Origin: Ga0077527 sp964531455 | GTDB lineage: Bacteria > Pseudomonadota > Gammaproteobacteria > Burkholderiales > SG8-41 | NCBI GenBank assembly: GCA_964531455.1 | Contig: CAZHFZ010000016.1 | Location: forward strand, 1-64,000 | Reading direction: 5' to 3' | DNA length: 64,000 bases | In this document: one piece after another, positions 7,589 through 16,240 of the stretch | How positions within the stretch are numbered: position 1 is the first letter of the stretch | Layout: each line of letters opens with the position of its first letter | Notes under the pieces: model-generated | Told to the model about the DNA's origin: nothing | Databases searched by the model: none | Seen by the model: the letters and a program-made list of their open reading frames with translations, nothing else | Program-made: the position numbers and the translations under genes

Positions 7589-7627
7589 CATGCCGCACCG
7601 GACTTTCCGGTGCGGCATGTTTTTTTT
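7589..7627 (+). terminator. Strong terminator closing selenoprotein locus 1
   Basis: A 14-bp perfect stem CATGCCGCACCGGA / TCCGGTGCGGCATG with a 3-nt loop CTT, followed by eight T. Confidence 0.92.
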
Positions 7628-7770
7628 AAAAAATCAATAAAAACATATAGTTAAATTCTTCTGAATGTGATTCACTGGGTGCCGGCTGCTTAATGCCTTG
7701 ACACTGTCCGGTCTCCGGCGGTCTCATAGACGCAATCCCGAGTCTCTGCCCGTCCAAGGGCCCACTTTCC

Positions 7771-8367
7771 ATGTTGATTCTGCAGCGCTTCACGCGAGCG
7801 GCATTCGTCACCCTGCTGTTTACGGCGGGGTCGGTGCATGCGGCTGAGCCGTTGACGCTGTTTTTGCTGAAAATGCTGCGCGACCAGATGGCGACCGCAG
7901 CCATTGAGTCTGCAGTAAAAAGCATACCGCCATCGGCGGCAAAACCTTCAGCGTCCAGTGCGCTGGCGGGTGTGCATGGCGTCACCGAGGAGCAGCTGCG
8001 TGCGCTGATCGATGAGGGATTCGTGCATCTCACATCAGCACAGCGCGCCGATGTCTATGCCAGCCTGACCCGCATGCTTTCAGATCCGCGCAACGCGCTG
8101 GCGCGGCCGCTGATTATTCAGGAACTGGCCCAGCATGCTTCTGCGGTGCGCGGCGCGCATGAGCGCCTGGCTGCATTGACGACCGCCGAGAAGCGCGCGA
8201 TCGCCGTTGATGCGCGCAGTGAATACGAACGCCTGCAGCCGCAGGAGCGTGACCAGCTGATGCAGTTGCTGAAAGCCCGCGTGGCGCCGATCCCGCGCGA
8301 TCTGAACGATCTTATCCTCGCCGAGTTTGCTGCTGCGGGCGCATTGCCTGCGCCCGCAACGCCCTGA
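7771..8367 (+). CDS. Exported protein of unknown function
   Basis: A 198-residue protein with a clear signal peptide (basic MLILQRFTRAA, hydrophobic FVTLLFTAG, SVHAAEP cleavage site near residue 25). The mature part is mostly helical and charged, with an Ala/Pro-rich tail. Near its start it has the segment 'LTLFLLKMLRDQMATAAIES', which could be an amphipathic helix. I do not recognise a family. It is convergent with the bactofilin gene, whose stop lies 17 bp away. No convincing ribosome binding site precedes the ATG. Confidence 0.6.
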   Translation: MLILQRFTRAAFVTLLFTAGSVHAAEPLTLFLLKMLRDQMATAAIESAVKSIPPSAAKPSASSALAGVHGVTEEQLRALIDEGFVHLTSAQRADVYASLTRMLSDPRNALARPLIIQELAQHASAVRGAHERLAALTTAEKRAIAVDARSEYERLQPQERDQLMQLLKARVAPIPRDLNDLILAEFAAAGALPAPATP

Positions 8368-8383
8368 TCCGTTCGCAGGCCTG

Positions 8384-8932
8384 TCAGTCGGTGGATGCCG
8401 ATTTAAGCAGCGCCTGTGCCGCACGTACGGGTTTTGTGTCAGCCTTGGCCATGTCGCCGCAGATTTCCCCGCCTTCTTCGATCTGGATTTTGCCGTAACG
8501 GATTTTTCCCGATACGCGACCCGTGGCGTGCACGATCAGTTGCTCGCGTGCGGTCAGTTCACCCTCGAAGCGGCCGTGGATTTCGGCGATGTCGATGCTG
8601 ACGGTGCCCTTGAAGACACCATGCTCGGCAATCTGGATGACCCGGCTGTCCATTGATGCCTCAACCGTACCTTCGACGACGAGGGTGTCGCAGTCTGTAA
8701 TTTCGGCGCCTTTGAGCTTGATGTCGGGTCCCACAATCAGCTTGCTGCCGGTATGGCGTTCGTTTTTTGAACGGTCTGCTGATGAAATCAAATCGGACCG
8801 TGCTGCCGTGGTAACAGTTGGGCGTTGCGCGTTGTCCTGGGGGCTAGCCGGGGTGGCGAGGGCGGGGGTGACATTTACGCCGCGTTTGGCGGTGTCGTCC
8901 TGTTTTTTGAAAAAAGTGTCTCGATTCAGCAT
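8384..8932 (-). CDS. Bactofilin (polymer-forming cytoskeletal protein)
   Basis: A 182-residue protein with a disordered polar N-terminus (about 80 residues) and a beta-helical bactofilin core from 'LIVGPDIKLKGAEITDCDTL' through 'VSGKIRYGKIQIEEGGEICGDM'. Bactofilins polymerise without nucleotide into filaments that anchor cell-shape, stalk, motility or wall-remodelling proteins. The start at 8932 (MLNRDTFFKK) is chosen because GGAGG lies 5 bases upstream; the frame is open for 22 more codons to 8998. No partner peptidase gene of the LmdC/M23 type is adjacent. Confidence 0.88.
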   Translation of the reverse strand: MLNRDTFFKKQDDTAKRGVNVTPALATPASPQDNAQRPTVTTAARSDLISSADRSKNERHTGSKLIVGPDIKLKGAEITDCDTLVVEGTVEASMDSRVIQIAEHGVFKGTVSIDIAEIHGRFEGELTAREQLIVHATGRVSGKIRYGKIQIEEGGEICGDMAKADTKPVRAAQALLKSASTD

Positions 8933-9176
8933 GAAGCCTCCGGGTGATGATGGTGTTGGTGACGACGTCCGCTTGAGCAGCATCGCGACACGCGTCATCT
9001 GAACGTATGCAATATCGAGGCCAGAAAAAAATCCTTTAAAAACAAGTGATTAAAGTGCCGCCTTGGGGAATGAGGCATTTCTGCGCTGAAATACGTCGCA
9101 TCAAGGAGACGAATGACCGCTCCGATGTCGTAGTGCTTTGATTCAAAATGGAAATCTTGGTCGCTGACGGGCGACG

Positions 9177-9206
9177 AAAAAAGACGCGACGGCATAAGCC
9201 GTCGCG
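9177..9206 (-). terminator. Terminator downstream of the 66-residue gene
   Basis: Minus-strand stem CGCGACGGC/GCCGTCGCG (9185-9193 with 9198-9206), 4-nt loop, followed by a U-run. A second, GGAGG-rich hairpin (9-bp stem, 9240-9248 with 9260-9268) lies between it and the gene and has no U-run. Confidence 0.75.
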
Positions 9207-9293
9207 CCTACCTAGCGGGCTCCCGAGAGAGCCGCGTCGGCCGGGAGGAGGAGGAGGGGCCTCCCGGCTGGAGTTCAGTTAAATCAAGAACGC

Positions 9294-9494
9294 TTAGTGC
9301 TTGGCAATGGGATTCAAGAACAGCGCTGCGCCCAATTGCTCGACCTTGCGTGCGATCCACGCAAAAGCATCAACGATCGTGTCTGCGTTGTGCATCGCGT
9401 TGATCGCGACCTGACGCTCCTGCTCGCTCATGCGAACGGTGTTGATCTTCTCGGAGATGATTGAGCCAAATTTGATATTCATATCGGTATTCAT
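9294..9494 (-). CDS. Small conserved-looking protein, 66 residues
   Basis: MNTDMNIKFG... to ...LNPIAKH. The start is fixed by AAGGAAA 7 bases upstream of the ATG. It has no signal peptide; the middle is a likely helix with many Met, Ala and charged residues (SEQERQVAINAMHNADTI). It is transcribed away from the LysR-type regulator gene at 9659, from a shared 165-bp region, and ends at a good terminator, so it is a real transcription unit although I do not know the family. It may be a target of that regulator. Confidence 0.6.
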   Translation of the reverse strand: MNTDMNIKFGSIISEKINTVRMSEQERQVAINAMHNADTIVDAFAWIARKVEQLGAALFLNPIAKH

Positions 9495-9601
9495 GTTAGT
9501 TTTCCTTACGTTTCCAGTAGTTCGCCGTCCCGGCGTTGAGGTCTCACTGTGTTTAACTTCAATGAGTTCGGACTGAAGTATAGACTCAGTCTCGCCCTGA
9601 A

Positions 9602-9616
9602 TGTTGCATCGCAACA
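9602..9616. promoter_or_regulatory. Candidate LysR-type operator
   Basis: Perfect inverted repeat TGTTGC-ATC-GCAACA, 43 bp before the LysR gene and 108 bp before the divergent 66-residue gene. Dyads of this kind in divergent intergenic regions are typical LysR-family binding sites. Confidence 0.5.
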
Positions 9617-9658
9617 GCTGATTTATTGTCACTATTCGGGATACTTATGGTAAGTTGA

Positions 9659-10633
9659 ATGCCAACTATGTCACAACGTTTGCCACCACTGAATGCTCTA
9701 AAGGCCTTTGAGGCAGCGGCGCGCCATTTAAGTGTGAAAAAAGCCGCAGTCGAGCTTAATGTGACGCCGGCAGCGGTCAGCCACCAAATCCGGACGCTGG
9801 AGGAATATCTCGACGTCCAGTTGTTTCATCGTTACAACCGCGCCCTGGAATTGACCGATGCGGCCCGCGCCTGTCTGCCCAAGTTGCGGGAAGGTTTCGA
9901 CTGTCTGGCGCAAGCGGTAGAGCGGCTGCGAACCCATACCAGTGGCGGGATGCTTACGGTCAGTGCTGCGCCGTCGTTTGCGGCGAGGTGGCTGATGCCG
10001 CGTTTGCACCGTTTCATCGCGGCCCATCAGGAAATCGATGTCCGGGTATCGGCGCGCATGCGCCGGGTCAGTGTTGATGGCAAGGTCGATGTCGCTGAAA
10101 GGGCAACGATCGAAACCTGGCTGGATGATTCGGATGTCGCCATTCTCTATGGCCACGGACACTATCCCGATCTTGATGTTCATCGGCTGTTGTCGCTGAC
10201 GATCTCCCCGATCTGCAGCCCAAAACTGTTGACGGGTGAACATCCTCTGCGAACGCCTGAAGATCTGAAGCACCACATGCTGCTTCATGACGATACCGGT
10301 GACATGTATGACGGCGAGTCGTTCTGGGAGGTTTGGCTGGCGGCTGCAGGCATAACCGGCATTGATGCCAAACGCGGCGCCCGTTTCAGTCATGCGGTGC
10401 TGGCGTTCGAGGCTGCGATTGATGCCGTGGGTGTAGTGGCATCAATGCCTTCGCTGGCGGCGGAAGAACTGGCCTCCGGCAAGCTGGTGATGCCCTTTGA
10501 TCTAAAAGTGCCGCTGGATTCCGCGTATTACCTGGTGTGCGAGCCGCATGCCAAAACGCGACCGGCTGTTGCTGCTTTCCGTGACTGGCTGATCGCCGAG
10601 GCGGCCAAAGACAGCGGCACACAGCCCGTCTGA
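9659..10633 (+). CDS. LysR-family transcriptional regulator, GcvA type
   Basis: A 324-residue regulator. The N-terminal helix-turn-helix has the GcvA-like sequence 'LPPLNALKAFEAAARHLSVK' followed by 'AAVELNVTPAAVSHQIRTLE' (about residues 9-50). The rest is a periplasmic-binding-fold effector domain. GcvA-group members control amino-acid, beta-lactamase or catabolic genes. Another ATG lies 3 codons in (9668). It is convergent with the MFS gene ending at 10637 and divergent from the small gene at 9494; effector unknown. Confidence 0.9.
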   Translation: MPTMSQRLPPLNALKAFEAAARHLSVKKAAVELNVTPAAVSHQIRTLEEYLDVQLFHRYNRALELTDAARACLPKLREGFDCLAQAVERLRTHTSGGMLTVSAAPSFAARWLMPRLHRFIAAHQEIDVRVSARMRRVSVDGKVDVAERATIETWLDDSDVAILYGHGHYPDLDVHRLLSLTISPICSPKLLTGEHPLRTPEDLKHHMLLHDDTGDMYDGESFWEVWLAAAGITGIDAKRGARFSHAVLAFEAAIDAVGVVASMPSLAAEELASGKLVMPFDLKVPLDSAYYLVCEPHAKTRPAVAAFRDWLIAEAAKDSGTQPV

Positions 10634-10636
10634 ACC

Positions 10637-11848
10637 TTACGCCGGCTTGGGCACCGTTCGTTCGATTTGTCTGTCGTCAATCGGCAGATTGAGCAGTGCG
10701 GCCACGACGCCCATGCCTATCGTCAGCAGCCACATGATGGTGTAGGAGCCCGTGGTGTCAAATACATAGCCGCCGATCCACACCCCGGCAAAGCTGCCGA
10801 CCTGGTGAAAAAAGAAGGCGATGCCGGTCAGCGTTGACAGATATTTCACGCCGAAAACATGGGCAATCAATCCGCCGGTCAGCGGTACCGTCCCCAGCCA
10901 CAGGAATCCGATCACTGCGGCAAACAGGTATACCGTCATCGGTGTTACCGGCAGTGATATGAATACCGCAATGGCGACGGAGCGTGTCAGGTAAAGCACT
11001 GACAGCAGGTATTTCTTGGTGTGTTTTCCGCCCAGCCAGCCCCAGGCGTAGCTGCCGATCATGTTGAAAAAGCCGATCAGCGCGAGTCCGATCATTCCGG
11101 TTTCCGGCGTCATTTTCTGGTCGACCAGATAGGCCGGGAAATGCACCGCAATGAACAGCAATTGAAATCCGCAGACGGTGTATGCGAGGCACAGCAGCAT
11201 GTAGCCGCGATGACTGGCGGCTTCGCGCAGGGCTTCACTGACGGACTGCTTGTGCAGTGATGCGGCCTGCGCTTTTTTGTCCTCGACCAGCGCGCTCGAC
11301 AACGGAATGATGATCAAAACAGTGATGCCGAGGATAATCAGCGCCTGATGCCAACCGACCTGATTGATCAGCCATTGGCCGTAAGGCAGCATTGCAAACT
11401 GGCCAAACGAACCTGCGGCGCCGGCGATGCCCAGTGCGACGCTGCGTTTTTCCGGAGGGAAAGAGCGGCCGATCACGCCAAATATGATTGAAAAACCGCT
11501 GCAGCCCAGCGAGGCGCCAATCAGCAGGCCTGCGCTCAAAGTTAATTCAAGTCCGGTGGAGGATACCGACATCAGACTGAGGCCGACTGCATAGAGGATG
11601 GCGCCGCCTATCAGCACCCGGGCCGTGCCAAAGCGATCGGCGATCAGTCCGGTGATCGGCTGGGAGATCCCGTAGAGCAGGTTCTGGATCGCGATGGCGA
11701 AGGCAAAGGTTTCGCGGCCGATTCCCAGATCGGCCGTCATCGGTTGCATGTAGAGCCCGAAGTTGTGGCGCACGCCAAGCGCAATCGTCAGGATCATGCC
11801 GCCGCAGAACAACACGACTGCGGGGGTTCGCCAGGCGGATGTGCTCAT
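10637..11848 (-). CDS. MFS transporter
   Basis: A 403-residue inner-membrane carrier with about 12 hydrophobic segments. The cytoplasmic loop 2-3 motif 'GLIADRFGTARVLIGGAIL' (about residues 63-81) is the MFS signature. The N-half resembles the oxalate/formate antiporter and monocarboxylate group ('GVRHNFGLYMQPMTADLGIG'). The substrate is unknown. It ends 3 bp from the LysR gene on the opposite strand, which may be chance or a regulatory link. Confidence 0.88.
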   Translation of the reverse strand: MSTSAWRTPAVVLFCGGMILTIALGVRHNFGLYMQPMTADLGIGRETFAFAIAIQNLLYGISQPITGLIADRFGTARVLIGGAILYAVGLSLMSVSSTGLELTLSAGLLIGASLGCSGFSIIFGVIGRSFPPEKRSVALGIAGAAGSFGQFAMLPYGQWLINQVGWHQALIILGITVLIIIPLSSALVEDKKAQAASLHKQSVSEALREAASHRGYMLLCLAYTVCGFQLLFIAVHFPAYLVDQKMTPETGMIGLALIGFFNMIGSYAWGWLGGKHTKKYLLSVLYLTRSVAIAVFISLPVTPMTVYLFAAVIGFLWLGTVPLTGGLIAHVFGVKYLSTLTGIAFFFHQVGSFAGVWIGGYVFDTTGSYTIMWLLTIGMGVVAALLNLPIDDRQIERTVPKPA

Positions 11849-12068
11849 CTTGATCCGGTGCCCAAAGTGCGGATTTTAACGGAAACGCTGCAGGCCCCCT
11901 GTCCGGAAGCTGGTGCAAGTGCTTTTCCGGTAGAATGCGCCACTTGCGAAATCAAGGGGTATCAAACGCTGATGGTGCGCCTGGGTTCGAAGCGGAAATT
12001 TCTGGTTTTTGCAGTGTAATGCCGGTATTTCCAGGTTGGAGTTAAAGCTTCTTGAAGTTAGATCCACC

Positions 12069-12145
12069 CGGGGTGTGGCGCAGTCCGGTAGCGCAGGGCG
12101 TTTGGGACGCCAAGGTCGCAGGTTCGAATCCTGCCACCCCGACCA
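12069..12145 (+). tRNA. tRNA-Pro (anticodon TGG)
   Basis: Complete cloverleaf with acceptor CGGGGTG/CACCCCG, anticodon loop TTTGGGA (anticodon TGG), T-loop GTTCGAATC and encoded CCA. The 220 bp before it, back to the MFS gene, hold no gene I can support. Confidence 0.96.
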
Positions 12146-12187
12146 TCAAAACCTTCTTTTTTAATTTTTGGTTTTTCGTTACTGATA

Positions 12188-12475
12188 ATGTCGTTTGTAA
12201 TCGCGCTTGGCGCGTTTCTCGGTTTTATCGGGCTGGATCCGGTGCGGGCCCTGCTTGCAATCGCAGTCGTGCTGGTTGCCAAGGGCTTTTTTGACGTGCA
12301 GTACTGCCATCTGGAACTGTTCAAGCGGCCTTCACCGTTCCTGCACTATTGCAAGAACCTGATGGACCGTAACGAAGATGTTTCCGGTGCGGCGCTCACT
12401 TACTTGCTCCAGTGGGTGCTTTTCGGAATGCTCGTCGGCGGCGGCATGTATGCGCTGGTGAGTTACCTGAGCTGA
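12188..12475 (+). CDS. Small membrane protein, 95 residues, unknown
   Basis: Two or three hydrophobic segments: 'IALGAFLGFIGLDPVRALLA' with the following IAVVLVAKGFF, and 'LLQWVLFGMLVGGGMYALVS' at the C-terminus. Between them is a polar loop with two Cys and several His (QYCHLELF, FLHYCKN). No family recognised. It lies directly behind tRNA-Pro and could share its transcript; its stop is 8 bp from the convergent transporter gene. Confidence 0.6.
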   Translation: MSFVIALGAFLGFIGLDPVRALLAIAVVLVAKGFFDVQYCHLELFKRPSPFLHYCKNLMDRNEDVSGAALTYLLQWVLFGMLVGGGMYALVSYLS

Positions 12476-12482
12476 GCCCGGC

Positions 12483-13193
12483 CTATTTCAGCGCAAACGG
12501 ATTGAAGTCGGTGCCACGGTCGTAATAATCCTCTTTCTCCGCCCGCTTCAGGAAATTCACGATTTTGTAGGTCAGGGGCGTGAATGCGATTTCGACGCCG
12601 ACCTTGGCCAGGAACTGTGCGGCCATCACCATCGGCAATTTGTCGTCCGGAATGATGCCGGCGCCGTAAAACGCCAGCGGGTAAAAAAGCGCTGAATCCA
12701 CGGCCTCGCCGGCAATCGTTGAGCCAATGGTGCGTGTCCACAACCAGCGGCCCTGCGTGGCCAGTTTCATCCGCGCCAGCACATAGGAATTGACGAACTC
12801 GCCACAGAAATACGCGAACATCGATGCGGCAACGATGCGCGGCGTATTGCCGAAGGCGATTTCATACGCACCCTGATGTGTCCAGAATGGCGCCGGTGGC
12901 AGTGCCACCACGATGGTTGTCATCAGCGACGCGAATCCCAGTCCGGCGAAGCCGGCCCAGATCACCCGCCGTGCGCGCGCATATCCATAAACTTCGGTGA
13001 GGATGTCGCCGAACACGTACGAGATCGGGAAAAACAGCACGCCGGCGCCGAAAGTCACAGCGCCGAGCAGTGGCAGGTCGAATTGTGCGATTTTTGCGGG
13101 GCCGATCAGATTGGAGCAGATCAGCACCGTGACGAAAGCCGCCATCACGAATTCGTAGTAGCGGTAATTGCGTGTGCCGGTGCTTGCGGACAT
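12483..13193 (-). CDS. Queuosine precursor transporter (YhhQ family)
   Basis: A 236-residue inner-membrane protein of the DUF165/YhhQ family, which imports queuine or 7-deazaguanine precursors for tRNA queuosine modification. Diagnostic stretches are 'LICSNLIGPAKIAQ', 'FPISYVFGDILTEVYGYARA' and 'FYPLAFYGAGIIPDD'. About six membrane segments are visible. I prefer the ATG at 13193 (MSASTGTRNY); the frame stays open to 13241 but that would overlap the GST gene. It lies just downstream of the glutathione S-transferase gene and is probably co-transcribed with it. Confidence 0.88.
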   Translation of the reverse strand: MSASTGTRNYRYYEFVMAAFVTVLICSNLIGPAKIAQFDLPLLGAVTFGAGVLFFPISYVFGDILTEVYGYARARRVIWAGFAGLGFASLMTTIVVALPPAPFWTHQGAYEIAFGNTPRIVAASMFAYFCGEFVNSYVLARMKLATQGRWLWTRTIGSTIAGEAVDSALFYPLAFYGAGIIPDDKLPMVMAAQFLAKVGVEIAFTPLTYKIVNFLKRAEKEDYYDRGTDFNPFALK

Positions 13194-13219
13194 GCCTGGT
13201 CTTGGGGGTTTGTGCTGGT

Positions 13220-13840
13220 TCAGGTGAGCGGCGCTGCGCAATGCAGCTTGAATCCGGGGCGCCCGGAAACAAGCCAGAACCAGCGCTCGAAGTGCGGCAG
13301 TTGCGGGCGTTCGATCGGCACGTTGAACCAGCGGTGGGCCAATACGGCCAGCGGGATGTCGGCCATCGTGAAGCCGGCTGCGGTGAGGTATTCGTTTTTT
13401 GCGAGATGCGCGTCCGCCATGCCCAGGTAAGCCGCGAGTTTCTGCCGGTTGTCTTCGACCTCAGTCATGTTGCGTTTTTCCGGCGGAGTGCGAATCAGGT
13501 TCCAGAACACCGGCTTCATGTGATTCCACAGTGTTGTGCTGTACCACTCCATCCAGCGGTCGGCATCGGCTGCTGCCTTTGTATCTTTCGGACACAGCGT
13601 ACCGAGACCATGACTGCGGGCCAGATAGCGAACAATCGCGTGCGATTCCCAAAGCAGGAAACCGTCGTCGTTGATCAGCGGCACCAGACCGTTCGGGTTC
13701 ATCGCCCGGAACTCGGGTGTGTTGTTGACGCCGAATTGCATGCCGGCGTCAACGCGCTCGTAGGGCAGGCCCAATTCGGCGCAGGTCCACAGAACCTTCT
13801 GTACGTTGATCGAATTTGTGCGCCCCCAGATCTTCAGCAT
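13220..13840 (-). CDS. Glutathione S-transferase family protein
   Basis: A 206-residue soluble enzyme with an N-terminal thioredoxin-like GSH-binding domain ('MLKIWGRTNSINVQKVLW', the cis-Pro motif 'NGLVPLINDDG' and 'LWESHAIVRYLA') and an all-helical C-terminal domain. Such enzymes conjugate glutathione to electrophiles or use it in reductive dehalogenation and peroxide removal. AAGGAA precedes the ATG. Substrate unknown. Confidence 0.88.
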   Translation of the reverse strand: MLKIWGRTNSINVQKVLWTCAELGLPYERVDAGMQFGVNNTPEFRAMNPNGLVPLINDDGFLLWESHAIVRYLARSHGLGTLCPKDTKAAADADRWMEWYSTTLWNHMKPVFWNLIRTPPEKRNMTEVEDNRQKLAAYLGMADAHLAKNEYLTAAGFTMADIPLAVLAHRWFNVPIERPQLPHFERWFWLVSGRPGFKLHCAAPLT

Positions 13841-13961
13841 GACCGGGTTCCTTTCTTGGCAGTTCGGATGGCTGACGAGTCTACAGTAAGGACGGCAAAC
13901 CCGGTGCAGCCTCAGGCTATAATCGTGCGCAGTTTACCTACACCCCCAGAGGAGAGATGAC

Positions 13962-14630
13962 ATGGGCAGCATGATTGAACTGACGGCCGCTGATGGCCAT
14001 AAATTCGGCGCCTACAAGGCGGAGCCCGCCGGCAAGCCGCGCGGCGCTGTTGTCGTGGTGATGGAGATTTTCGGTGTCAACAGCCATATCCGTTCGGTGG
14101 CGGATGGTTACGCCGCCGACGGTTATCTGGCGATTGCGCCGGCGATGTTCGACCGTGTCCAGCGCAATTACGAATGCGGATATACGCCGCCGGAAATCGA
14201 AGTCAGCCGCGGGTTGATGCAGAAGGCGAGCCTCGATGACGCCATCAAGGATGTCACGGCGGCAATCAAGGCGGTGGAATCCGCCGGCAAGGTCGGCATC
14301 GTCGGTTATTGCTGGGGCGGCACGGTCGCCTGGAAGGCTGCTGCGGAAGTTGCTGGTCTGGCCTGCTCATCGCCGCATTACGGTGGCGGAATCCCGAACC
14401 ATGCATCGCTGCAGGCGAAGTGTCCGGTGATGTTCCACTGGGCCGAGAAGGACCATTCGATTACGTTGGAAGCGGCGCAGAAGGTCAAGGCGGCACAGCC
14501 GCAGTGGGAGCATCATTTCTATCCCGCAGGCCACGGTTTCAACTGTGACCAGCGCGGATCATTTGATGCGGCGAGCGCCAAGCTGGCGCGTGAACGTACT
14601 CTGGCTTTCCTGCGCAAGCACGTGGGGTGA
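13962..14630 (+). CDS. Dienelactone hydrolase family protein
   Basis: A 222-residue alpha/beta hydrolase. The nucleophile motif 'GYCWGGT' (Cys near residue 113) replaces the usual serine elbow, as in carboxymethylenebutenolidase. An acidic residue (HWAEKDHS) and the C-terminal His (YPAGHGFNCD) complete the triad Cys-Asp/Glu-His. Enzymes of this family open dienelactone in chlorocatechol breakdown, but many act on other lactones or esters. AGAGGAG precedes the ATG by a normal distance. It is a single-gene unit ended by the hairpin at 14654. Confidence 0.9.
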   Translation: MGSMIELTAADGHKFGAYKAEPAGKPRGAVVVVMEIFGVNSHIRSVADGYAADGYLAIAPAMFDRVQRNYECGYTPPEIEVSRGLMQKASLDDAIKDVTAAIKAVESAGKVGIVGYCWGGTVAWKAAAEVAGLACSSPHYGGGIPNHASLQAKCPVMFHWAEKDHSITLEAAQKVKAAQPQWEHHFYPAGHGFNCDQRGSFDAASAKLARERTLAFLRKHVG

Positions 14631-14653
14631 TCCCGGGGGTGCAGGGCTAAGGC

Positions 14654-14682
14654 AACAACGCCGGCGCAAAGCCGGCGTTGTT
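14654..14682. terminator. Shared bidirectional terminator
   Basis: A 12-bp stem AACAACGCCGGC/GCCGGCGTTGTT with loop GCAAA between the convergent hydrolase and CoxG genes. The flanking T content is modest, so termination may be only partly intrinsic. Confidence 0.6.
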
Positions 14683-14702
14683 CATTCAGGCCCTGTTCAG
14701 CT

Positions 14703-15149
14703 TCAGGCAGTACCGCTGGCGCGCTTGTTGAATGCGGTGAAAAACTGTTCTGCCATTTTTTTGGCGACACCGTCAATCCGCCTTGCCCCGACCTGTGCGA
14801 GTTTGCCCCCGATGCTGGCCTTGACGCTGTAGGCCAGCTTGGTTGATTCACCCTCGGGCGACAGCCGTACAATGGCCTCGCCCTTGGCGAAACCGGCAAC
14901 GCCGCCCTGGCCTTCAAAGTGCAGCGTGTAGGAGTCCGGCGGATTGATTTCACTCAGAGTCATCTTGCCCTTGAACTTGGCACTGACCGGGCCGACCTTG
15001 GCGGTCATGGTCAGCAGGTATTCATTGTCCGACTGTTTTTCGATTGAGTCGCAGCCGGGAATGCAGTCCATCAGGACTGCGGTGTTGTTCAAGGCATCCC
15101 AGGTTGCATTCTGGGGCAGGGCGATGAGTTGTTCGCCTGTCATTTCCAT
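14703..15149 (-). CDS. CoxG-like SRPBCC family protein
   Basis: A 148-residue protein of the carbon monoxide dehydrogenase subunit G (CoxG) group of the START/SRPBCC fold. The opening 'GEQLIALPQNATWDALNNTA' and the block 'FKGKMTLSEINPPDSYTLHF' are typical. CoxG proteins recruit CO dehydrogenase to the membrane, and related proteins help other molybdenum hydroxylases bind quinone or membrane. Here no hydroxylase subunit genes are adjacent, but a divergent XdhC gene is, which supports a molybdenum-hydroxylase link. GGAG precedes the ATG. Confidence 0.85.
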   Translation of the reverse strand: MEMTGEQLIALPQNATWDALNNTAVLMDCIPGCDSIEKQSDNEYLLTMTAKVGPVSAKFKGKMTLSEINPPDSYTLHFEGQGGVAGFAKGEAIVRLSPEGESTKLAYSVKASIGGKLAQVGARRIDGVAKKMAEQFFTAFNKRASGTA

Positions 15150-15241
15150 TGCATTAATACTCCATTGTTGCCGATGCCCGATGTTACCCCATGCGGCACG
15201 TTACAATATTGCTTTGCCTACAGTTGCTTAAGGAATGGCTT

Positions 15242-16240
15242 ATGGACAGCGTCGATTTGCAGGTCATCCGTACAGCGCGTGAATGGGTTCTCAGTGGCCA
15301 TCGCGTGGTGCTTGCCACGGTGATCCGGACTTGGGGTTCCGCGCCGCGCCCGATCGGTGCGTTGTCGGCGATACGCGGCGACGGCTTGGTGGTCGGGTCG
15401 GTTTCCGGTGGATGTGTCGAAGACGACATGATTCTCCGCGTCAAAGCCGGGACGCTTGCGGAGAGCTCGCCAACCACAATGAAGTATGGCATTTCAGCAG
15501 AAGAGGCGCAGCGATTCGGCCTGCCCTGCGGCGGGACGCTCGAATTGGTGCTGGAGCCGCTGTCGGCGGCAAGCGGACTCGATGAACTGCTGGCACGCAT
15601 TGAGCGCCATGAACTGGTGCTGCGGCGGCTCGACATGAAAACCGGGCGTGCGACTACGGCTGCGGCAAAATGGCAGGATCAGTTGGCTTTCGATGGCGAT
15701 ACGCTGAACAATGTTTACGGGCCGCGCTGGCGGCTGTTGATCATTGGTGCCGGCCAGCTTTCGACTTATCTGGCGCAGATGGCGCAGGCGCTCGATTACT
15801 CGGTCACGATCTGTGATCCGCGCGAGGAATACACCACGACATTCGATGTGCCTGGCGTGGAATTGAAGCGCGGCATGCCGGATGATGTGGTAACCGAACT
15901 CAATCTTGACGGACACAGTGCCGTGGTGACGCTGACGCATGATCCGAAGCTGGATGACATGGCGCTGCTCGAGGCGCTGAAATCGCCGGCGTTCTACATC
16001 GGTGCCATCGGTTCACGGAAAAACAACGATGCAAGGCGCAAGCGCCTCGCCGAGTTTGATCTTTCGCAGGAGGAAATCGCCCGCCTGCATGGCCCGGTCG
16101 GATTGAAGATCGGCAGCAAGACGCCGCCTGAAATAGCAGTTGCGATACTTGCCGAGATGACCGCCATCCGCAATGGGGTTGATATCAAGACCTTTGCCGA
16201 GCCGCCAAAGGCGACGACTCAGGGTTGCGCAATCGGCTGA
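15242..16240 (+). CDS. XdhC/CoxI family molybdenum-cofactor maturation protein
   Basis: A 332-residue protein of the XdhC family, which binds and sulfurates molybdenum cofactor and inserts it into xanthine dehydrogenase-type enzymes. The N-terminal half has 'VLATVIRTWGSAPRPIGA' and 'GSVSGGCVEDDM' with the conserved Cys. The C-terminal Rossmann domain has 'LLIIGAGQLSTYLAQMAQAL' and 'YIGAIGSRKNNDARRKRL'. The start at 15242 (MDSVDLQ) has AAGGAA upstream; the frame is open to 15191. Its 3' end overlaps the convergent ChaN-like gene by 22 bp. The client enzyme is not in the window. Confidence 0.9.
   Translation: MDSVDLQVIRTAREWVLSGHRVVLATVIRTWGSAPRPIGALSAIRGDGLVVGSVSGGCVEDDMILRVKAGTLAESSPTTMKYGISAEEAQRFGLPCGGTLELVLEPLSAASGLDELLARIERHELVLRRLDMKTGRATTAAAKWQDQLAFDGDTLNNVYGPRWRLLIIGAGQLSTYLAQMAQALDYSVTICDPREEYTTTFDVPGVELKRGMPDDVVTELNLDGHSAVVTLTHDPKLDDMALLEALKSPAFYIGAIGSRKNNDARRKRLAEFDLSQEEIARLHGPVGLKIGSKTPPEIAVAILAEMTAIRNGVDIKTFAEPPKATTQGCAIG

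Noticed and set aside
12483..13193. preQ1 riboswitch before the queuosine precursor transporter
   Set aside because: The gene directly follows the GST gene with no leader long enough for a riboswitch.
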